Source: Arenimonas metalli CF5-1 (GTDB lineage Bacteria > Pseudomonadota > Gammaproteobacteria > Xanthomonadales > Xanthomonadaceae). Taken from it: a stretch of DNA of 64,000 bases. The notes beneath the pieces are model-generated. The model saw only the letters and a program-made list of their open reading frames with translations. It did not search any database and was not told where the DNA came from. The position numbers were made by a program, and so were the translations under genes. The stretch spans positions 1 through 64,000 of the forward strand of contig NZ_AVCK01000009.1 in the NCBI RefSeq assembly GCF_000747155.1, read 5' to 3'. Below are positions 58,795-64,000 of this stretch, piece after piece; position 1 is the stretch's first letter; each line of letters opens with the position of its first letter.

Positions 58795-60615
58795 ATGAGA
58801 ACCCTGATCCGCTGGACCGCCTGGCTGCTGCTGGCCAGCCTGCTGGCCCTCGCCGCGCTGGTGCTGCACACCGTTTACGCCAGGCCGCTGAAGATCGACT
58901 GGTTCTTCGAGCGCGTCTTCATCGAGTACGCCGTGGACGACCCGGAGCTGCTCAGCTCGATGCGGATGCTGCCGCCCTGGGCCGACTGGTTCAGCGACGA
59001 CCTGACCGACCGCTCGCCGGCCCGCCAGCAGGCGCTGCAGGCCAAGCTGCGCGACGACCTCGCCACCCTGCGCGAGTACGACCGCGAGGCGCTGGACGAG
59101 GGCCGCAAGCTGTCCTACGACATGCTCGAATACTTCCTGGCCAGCCAGGCCGAGGGCGAGCGCTTTGCGCTGCACGACTACCCGCTCAACCAGATGTTCG
59201 GCGTGCAGAGCCAGCTGCCGACCTTCCTGGCCACCCAGCACCCGGTGGCGTCCGAAGGCGAGGCCCGCGATTACCTGGCCCGCCTGCGCAAGATCCCGGT
59301 GGCCGCCGGGCAGGTGATGGAAGGCCTGGAGGCCCGCGAGGACGCGGGCATCCTGCCGCCGACCTTCGTGGTCGAGAAGGTGCTGGCCGAGATGCGCCTG
59401 TTCGCAGACGCGCCGGCCGCGGAGAACATCCTCTACACCTCGTTCCGGGAAAAGCTGGCGAAGCTCCCCGAGGCCGAGATGGACGCGACCACGCGCGAGG
59501 CCCTGCTGGCCGAAGCGCAGACGGCCATCGTCGAGGCCGTGCAGCCCGCCTACCGCCGCTACATCGCCCACTACGAGGCGCTGCTGCCCAGGACCACCGG
59601 CAACCACGGCGTCTGGGCGCTGCCCGACGGCGCCGCGTTCTACGCCTGGCAGGTGAAGCAGAACACCACCACCGACATGACGCCGGCCGAGATCCACGCG
59701 ATGGGCGTGTCCGAGGTGGCGCGGATCGAGGCGGAGATGGACGCGATCCTGGTCGCCGAGGGCCTGGTGGAAGGCAGCATCGGCGAGCGGGTGCAGCAGA
59801 TCGCGGCCCGCCCCGACCAGATCTACCCGGACACCGACGAAGGCCGCGCCGCGATCCTGGCCGACTTCGACAAGATCATCCGCGAAATCGACGCCGGCAT
59901 CGGCGACCTGTTCAACGTGCGGCCGTCGGCGGGCGTCAAGGTCGAGCGCATCCCGGTGTTCCGCGAGCAGACCTCGGCCGGCGCCTACTACAACGCGCCG
60001 GCGTTCGACGGTTCGCGGCCCGGCGTGTTCTACCTCAACCTGCGCAACACAGCCGAGGTCGCGCGCTTCGGCATGCGCACGCTGGCCTACCACGAGGCGA
60101 TCCCGGGGCATCACTTCCAGATCGCCTTGCAGCAGGAAATGACCGGCGTGCCGACCTTCCGGAAGATCCTGCCGTTCACCGCGTTTTCGGAAGGCTGGGC
60201 GCTGTACGCCGAGCGGTTGGCCTGGGAGCAGGGCTTCCAGTCGCAGCCGCTCGACAACCTGGGGCGGCTGCAGGCCGAGATGTTCCGCGCCGTGCGCCTG
60301 GTGGTCGACACCGGCATGCACGACCAGCGCTGGACCCGCGAGGAAGCCATCGCCTACATGCGCGACAAGACCGGCATGCCCGAGACCGACGTGGTGGCCG
60401 AGATCGAGCGCTACCTGGTGATGCCGGGGCAGGCGCTGGCCTACAAGGTCGGCATGAACCGCATCCTGGCGATGCGCGAGAAGGCGCGTTCGGCGCTGGG
60501 GCCGAAGTTCGATGCGCGGGCCTTCCACGACCTGGTCCTGGGGGGCGGCTCGATGCCGATGGCGCTGCTGGAGCGGCGCGTGGACGCCTGGATCGGCGAG
60601 CAGGCTGCGAAGTGA
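58795..60615 (+). CDS. DUF885 family metallopeptidase-like lipid-anchored or membrane-attached protein
   Basis: About 606 residues with an N-terminal hydrophobic anchor (residues 8-28, WTAWLLLASLLALAALVL). The zinc motif is HEAIPGHHFQIALQQE, and SEGWALYAERLAWE downstream is the other signature of DUF885, related to M32-like peptidases. A good AAGGAG ribosome binding site lies 7 bases before the ATG at 58795. It is probably an oligopeptidase of the periplasm; substrate unknown. It overlaps the acetyltransferase gene by 4 bases. Confidence 0.88.
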   Translation: MRTLIRWTAWLLLASLLALAALVLHTVYARPLKIDWFFERVFIEYAVDDPELLSSMRMLPPWADWFSDDLTDRSPARQQALQAKLRDDLATLREYDREALDEGRKLSYDMLEYFLASQAEGERFALHDYPLNQMFGVQSQLPTFLATQHPVASEGEARDYLARLRKIPVAAGQVMEGLEAREDAGILPPTFVVEKVLAEMRLFADAPAAENILYTSFREKLAKLPEAEMDATTREALLAEAQTAIVEAVQPAYRRYIAHYEALLPRTTGNHGVWALPDGAAFYAWQVKQNTTTDMTPAEIHAMGVSEVARIEAEMDAILVAEGLVEGSIGERVQQIAARPDQIYPDTDEGRAAILADFDKIIREIDAGIGDLFNVRPSAGVKVERIPVFREQTSAGAYYNAPAFDGSRPGVFYLNLRNTAEVARFGMRTLAYHEAIPGHHFQIALQQEMTGVPTFRKILPFTAFSEGWALYAERLAWEQGFQSQPLDNLGRLQAEMFRAVRLVVDTGMHDQRWTREEAIAYMRDKTGMPETDVVAEIERYLVMPGQALAYKVGMNRILAMREKARSALGPKFDARAFHDLVLGGGSMPMALLERRVDAWIGEQAAK

Positions 60616-61205
60616 GCGAAGTCGGGGTGCGGCGCGTGGCCGGCGCCGCCATCGGTCCGTGGCTGGACGCGGTGGCGCGGCTGCGCATCGCCGTGTTCCG
60701 CGACTGGCCTTATCTGTACGCCGGCGACTTCGGCTACGAGCAGGACTACCTGCGGGCCTATGCGCGCTCGCCCGACAGCGTGTTCGTGCTCGCGTTCGAC
60801 GGCGACGAGGTGGTGGGCGCGTCCACCGGCCTGCCGCTGGCCGATGACACCATCGAGTTCCAGAAGCCTTTCCTGGACGCCGGGCGCGACGTGGGCGAGG
60901 TGTTCTATTTCGGCGAGTCGGTGCTGCTGCCCGCCTACCGCGGCCGCGGTCTCGGCCACCGTTTCTTCGACGAGCGCGAGGCGCATGCGCGTTCGCTTGG
61001 CCGGTTCACGACCACCGCGTTTTGCGCGGTGGATCGTGCCGGTGACGATCCGCGCCGCCCCGCTGGCCACCGCGGCAACGAAGCCTTCTGGACCGGCCGC
61101 GGCTACGTCCGCCAGCCGGGCCTGACGGTGCGCCTGGCCTGGCAGGAGATCGGCGAGGACAAACCCACCGAGAAGCCGCTCACCTTCTGGCTCCGCCCGC
61201 TCTGA
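60612..61205 (+). CDS. GNAT acetyltransferase
   Basis: A 197-residue GNAT protein with GTG start overlapping the peptidase stop. YFGESVLLPAYRGRGLGHRFFDEREAHA holds the acetyl-CoA site; GNEAFWTGRGYVRQPGL is the typical end. Coupling to the DUF885 gene suggests a related function, perhaps acetylation of a peptide or amine product. Confidence 0.85.
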   Translation: MSEVGVRRVAGAAIGPWLDAVARLRIAVFRDWPYLYAGDFGYEQDYLRAYARSPDSVFVLAFDGDEVVGASTGLPLADDTIEFQKPFLDAGRDVGEVFYFGESVLLPAYRGRGLGHRFFDEREAHARSLGRFTTTAFCAVDRAGDDPRRPAGHRGNEAFWTGRGYVRQPGLTVRLAWQEIGEDKPTEKPLTFWLRPL

Positions 61206-61208
61206 GCC

Positions 61209-61274
61209 CTGTGGGAGGGACTTCAGTCCCGATGCTTTCCGCAGCACGCATCGGGACTGAAGTCCCTCCCACAG
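61209..61274. repeat. Inverted pair of REP-like units
   Basis: CTGTGGGAGGGACTTCAGTC plus CCGATGC (61209-61235) is repeated in perfect inverted form at 61248-61274, with 12 bases between. Each unit also contains the small hairpin GGGAC-TTCA-GTCCC. It lies between convergent genes and may end or stabilise both messages. Related to the units at 56797 and 63025. Confidence 0.92.
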
Positions 61275-61281
61275 CGGGGGG

Positions 61282-61818
61282 TCAGAGCATCGCCGGGAAA
61301 GCCCAGAGCGACAGCGCCGCCAGCGCCGAGGCGATGCCCGAAGCCGCCAGCACGTCGCTGGGGTAGTGCAGGCCCAGCACCACCCGCGACACTGCGACGC
61401 TGGCGGTGAAGGGCACCAGCAGCCAGGCCAGCACCGGGTAGTGGGCGAGGGCGACCAGGGTGAAGGACACCGCGTGCAGCGTGTGGCCGGACGGGAACGA
61501 GAACTCGTCCAGCGGGGCTTCCCAGGCGCGGATGCGGCCGTCGGCGGCGAAGGGGCGCGGGCGGCGGGTCCAGCGCTTGAGCTTGCGGTACATCGTCAGC
61601 GCGACCAGGCCGGTCGCGGCCAGCTGGGCCGACACCGCCAGCCCGCGCCAGCCGTCGAACAGCACCAGCGCGGCCATCAGCGCGTACCAGAAGGCGCCGT
61701 CGCCGAGTCGGCTGATGGCGCGGAAGTAAAGCCGCACCCAGGCGCGTGCGCCGAGGCGATTGGCGGCCAGGCACCAACCGTGCTCGCGAACCACGAGCCG
61801 GCGGGTGCGCGGGCTCAC
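61282..61818 (-). CDS. PAP2 family phosphatase
   Basis: A 178-residue membrane phosphatase. The motifs are [22 protein letters not shown] and SRVVLGLHYPSDVLA, the three PAP2 blocks. Such enzymes remove phosphate from lipids such as undecaprenyl diphosphate or phosphatidic acid. GTG start at 61818 overlaps the glycosyltransferase stop (4 bases), so it and that gene act together, perhaps in a lipid-linked sugar pathway. Confidence 0.92.
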   Translation of the reverse strand: MSPRTRRLVVREHGWCLAANRLGARAWVRLYFRAISRLGDGAFWYALMAALVLFDGWRGLAVSAQLAATGLVALTMYRKLKRWTRRPRPFAADGRIRAWEAPLDEFSFPSGHTLHAVSFTLVALAHYPVLAWLLVPFTASVAVSRVVLGLHYPSDVLAASGIASALAALSLWAFPAML

Positions 61819-62954
61819 GCGGCTTCCCGCCAGTGGCTGAGCGCCCCGAGCAGGGCGGCGAAGTCCGCGGCCACCTGGCCCGGTTCGAGATGCAGCACCG
61901 CCTGCCGTGCCGCGGCGCCGAGCGTGGCCAGGTCTGGCCGCAGGCCGGTCTGCACGAAGGCCTCCACGAACCCCGCGTCGTCGCCGAAGGCCACGGTGCC
62001 GCCGTGCACGCCGTTGCACAGGTGCTCGCGCGCCGCGCCGTAGTCGAACGCGACCGTGGCCAGCCCGCTGGCCATCGCTTCCAGCGTCACGTTGCCAAAG
62101 GTTTCCGACAGGCTGGGGAAACAGAACAGGTCGGCGCTGGCGAAGTGCCGCGCCAGCGCATCGCCGCGCTGCACGCCGGCGAAGAGGAAGTCGGGGTTCG
62201 CGGCCTGCAGCTCTGCGCGCGCCGGGCCATCGCCGACCCAGACGAAGCGCGCGCCCGGCCGCTGCGCCTGCAGCGCGCGGAAGCTTCGCACGGCCAGCGG
62301 CAGGTTCTTCTCCGGCGCGATGCGGCCGACGTGCAGCACGATCGGGGCACCGCCGGGCGACCACTGCGCCCGCAGCGCGTCGTCGCGCCAGCCGGGGTGG
62401 AACTGCCGGGTGTCCACCGCGCGGCCCAGGCGGCGCACGTGGCGGAAGCCCTGCTGGCGCAGGTCATCCTCGAGTTCGCGGGTCGGCACCAGGGTGGCGT
62501 CGGCCTTGTTGTGGAAGCGCCGCAGCCACGAGAACACCCAGGGGCTCAGGAAGCCGGCGCCGTAGCGGCCGACGTAGTCATCGAAGCGCGTGTGGAAGCC
62601 GGTGGCCACCGGGATGCCGAGCCGGCGGCAGGCGCGCAGCGCGGACCAGCCCAGCGGGCCTTCGGTGGCGATGTAGACCGCGTCCGGCCGCTGCGCCATC
62701 CAGCGCGCGGCCAGGCGCTTGCCGGCGGGCAGGCCGAAGCGCAGGCCGGGATAGCGCGGGATCGGCGCGCCTTCGACCACCATCAGCGACGGGTCCGGGC
62801 GCGGGCTTTCGTCGTCGCGCTGCGGGCGCACGATGCCGACGGTGTGGCCCTGCTGCCGCAGCCCGTGTTCGAGCGACTGCACGGTCAAAGCGACGCCGTT
62901 GACGTCGGGCGGGTAGGTCTCGGTGACCAGTTCGATGTGCAGGAGTCTGTCCAT
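61815..62954 (-). CDS. Family 1 glycosyltransferase
   Basis: A 379-residue GT-B enzyme (GT4 type). VTETYPPDVNGVALTVQSLE at the start, VLHVGRIAPEKNLPLAVRSF and SLSETFGNVTLEAMASGLATV for the nucleotide-sugar site are all present. This branch includes enzymes adding a sugar to diacylglycerol or similar lipids, which would fit with the PAP2 gene next to it (inference). Flanked on both sides by REP pairs. Confidence 0.9.
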   Translation of the reverse strand: MDRLLHIELVTETYPPDVNGVALTVQSLEHGLRQQGHTVGIVRPQRDDESPRPDPSLMVVEGAPIPRYPGLRFGLPAGKRLAARWMAQRPDAVYIATEGPLGWSALRACRRLGIPVATGFHTRFDDYVGRYGAGFLSPWVFSWLRRFHNKADATLVPTRELEDDLRQQGFRHVRRLGRAVDTRQFHPGWRDDALRAQWSPGGAPIVLHVGRIAPEKNLPLAVRSFRALQAQRPGARFVWVGDGPARAELQAANPDFLFAGVQRGDALARHFASADLFCFPSLSETFGNVTLEAMASGLATVAFDYGAAREHLCNGVHGGTVAFGDDAGFVEAFVQTGLRPDLATLGAAARQAVLHLEPGQVAADFAALLGALSHWREAA

Positions 62955-63024
62955 GCCGACAGGCTGCGCTGCGCCCGTGCCAGTGCCGTGACCGCAGGGT
63001 TTCAGCGCCGTGACGCCGCGCCCT

Positions 63025-63089
63025 TGTGGGAGGGACTTCAGTCCCGATGCTTTTCGGCCAACGGCATCGGGACTGAAGTCCCTCCCACA
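63025..63089. repeat. Second inverted pair of REP-like units
   Basis: TGTGGGAGGGACTTCAGTCC plus CGATGC at 63025-63050 and its perfect inverse at 63064-63089, 13 bases between. The same unit as at 61209, and here located between a leftward glycosyltransferase and a leftward phosphatase gene, so it is within an intergenic region of the same orientation. Confidence 0.92.
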
Positions 63090-63100
63090 GGGGGGGCGGG

Positions 63101-64000
63101 TCAGGCGGTCTTGATGAGGAGCTTGCGGCCGACTTCCTGCAGGTGGTCGCGCTCGGTGTCGAGGTCGAGGCGGGTCAGCGGGTGGCTTTCGAGCCAGCGC
63201 TTGGAGAGCTTGAGCGTGAGGGAGTCGCCGTCGGCGATGGCGTCGGCCAGCGGCAGCGGGTCGCGCTCGTGGCTGCGGTGCAGCAGCACCGCCAGGCGCA
63301 GCAGCAGGGCGCAGCGCAGGGTGTTGGGGATCAGGCGGTCGGGCAGCTTCTCGATGCTGCCCAGGTGCACGCCGCGGCGCTGGTTGCGCACCAGCGCGGC
63401 CAGGATCTGCTGCTCGGTGCGCGAGAAGCCGGCGATGTCGGAGTGCTCGACCACGTAGGCGCCGTGCTGGTGGTACTGGCTGTGCGCGATCGCCAGGCCG
63501 AGCTCGTGGATGCGCGCGGCCCAGGACAGCAGGCGGCGGTTGTCGCCGTCCAGGCCCCAGGCCGCCTCGGCCTGGTCGAACAGCCGCAGCGCGGTCGCCT
63601 CGACCCGCGCCGACTGCGCCGCATCCACGCCGTAGCGGTTGCACAGCGCGACGATGGAGGCCTCGCGCGGGTCGGTGTCGCTGGCGCGGCCCACCAGGTC
63701 GTACAGCACGCCCTCGCGCATGGCGTGGTCGCTGACGTACATGCGCTCGATGCCGAGCTCGGAGAAGGCGGCGTCCAGCACCAGCAGGCCGCCGGCGATG
63801 ATCGGCCGGCGCTCGGCCGACAGGCCCGGCAGCCGGATGTCCTCGAGCTTGTCGAAGTCGAGCAGCTTCTCGCGGATGGCGTCGATGCTCTGGGCGGTGA
63901 TCGAGGCCTTGGTTATCTTGAGCGCGATCGAGATGTCGCAGATCGCCTTGATGGTGCCCGACGAACCCATCGCGTCGTGCCAGCCGCGCCGGCGATACGC
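63101..64000 (-). CDS. Ppx/GppA phosphatase, C-terminal fragment
   Basis: The 3' part, about 299 residues, of an exopolyphosphatase or guanosine pentaphosphatase; the start lies beyond 64000. SSGTIKAICDIS is the Ppx/GppA motif, and LVLDAAFSELGIERMYVSDHAMREGVLYDL is family-typical. The HD-like second half, with SWAARIHELGLAIAHSQYHQHGAYV, is present. It degrades polyphosphate or pppGpp. Whether ppk lies upstream cannot be seen. Confidence 0.93.
   Translation of the reverse strand, partial: AYRRRGWHDAMGSSGTIKAICDISIALKITKASITAQSIDAIREKLLDFDKLEDIRLPGLSAERRPIIAGGLLVLDAAFSELGIERMYVSDHAMREGVLYDLVGRASDTDPREASIVALCNRYGVDAAQSARVEATALRLFDQAEAAWGLDGDNRRLLSWAARIHELGLAIAHSQYHQHGAYVVEHSDIAGFSRTEQQILAALVRNQRRGVHLGSIEKLPDRLIPNTLRCALLLRLAVLLHRSHERDPLPLADAIADGDSLTLKLSKRWLESHPLTRLDLDTERDHLQEVGRKLLIKTA

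Overview
The window is a 64 kb chromosomal stretch of a high-GC gammaproteobacterium, most likely a member of the Xanthomonadaceae/Lysobacteraceae (Lysobacter, Luteimonas, Xanthomonas relatives). The evidence is the very high GC content, the gene order rpmF-fabH-fabD-fabG-acpP-fabF-pabB-pabC-mltG-tmk-holB-pilZ (the last gene encoding a PilZ protein of the Xanthomonas type IV pilus type), secreted proteins with the GHGIF/WYTY beta modules common in this family, and short REP-like hairpins between genes. This is inference from gene content and order; no 16S or tRNA gene was found.

Layout: (1) 1-1831, end of dnaX, ybaB, recR and a HIT-family gene. (2) 1839-6172, a leftward MoxR ATPase / DUF58 / TgpA-like transglutaminase / Slp lipoprotein operon, then a rightward membrane glycosyltransferase and a leftward Maf nucleotide pyrophosphatase plus coiled-coil protein. 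(3) 9196-20835, a long operon for the ribosome (yceD, rpmF), fatty acid synthesis (fabH, fabD, fabG, acpP, fabF), folate (pabB, pabC), wall processing (mltG), DNA precursors and replication (tmk, holB) and pili (pilZ). It starts at a textbook sigma-70 promoter placed so close to yceD that the mRNA may be leaderless. A kinase-fold protein lacking its catalytic Asp sits between fabH and fabD, and a 214-bp nested inverted repeat lies between fabD and fabG. (4) 20854-31164, an ECF-like sigma factor fused to a membrane domain, a secreted metzincin protease, a thioesterase, an amidase, a MOSC protein, an esterase, the rRNA methyltransferase RlmKL and a lipid-methyltransferase-like gene. (5) 31171-31590, about 420 bp without a gene, made of nested inverted repeats. 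(6) 31592-40676, a polyamine-binding lipoprotein, acetyltransferases, two pirin genes (one broken by an in-frame TAG), OsmC, a histidine phosphatase and mfd. (7) 40786-50690, a GGDEF diguanylate cyclase, a DUF481 porin-like protein, a YdeP-type molybdoenzyme with FdhD, a membrane protein, a small 78-residue protein with its own terminator, and a serine beta-lactamase-like hydrolase. (8) 50809-56725, a third pirin coupled to a 32-residue membrane peptide, a Tat-type dienelactone hydrolase, a YIP1 protein and a MacAB-type exporter. (9) 56737-64000, repeat elements, an enoyl reductase with RlmJ, a DUF885 peptidase with an acetyltransferase, a PAP2 phosphatase with a glycosyltransferase flanked by REP pairs, and part of a Ppx/GppA phosphatase.

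Most of the window is ordinary core genome. The parts worth a second look are the pseudokinase inside the fatty acid operon, the non-coding inverted-repeat elements, the interrupted pirin gene and the small coupled or leaderless genes. I found no CRISPR array, no tRNA, no complete transposon and no convincing new defence system.
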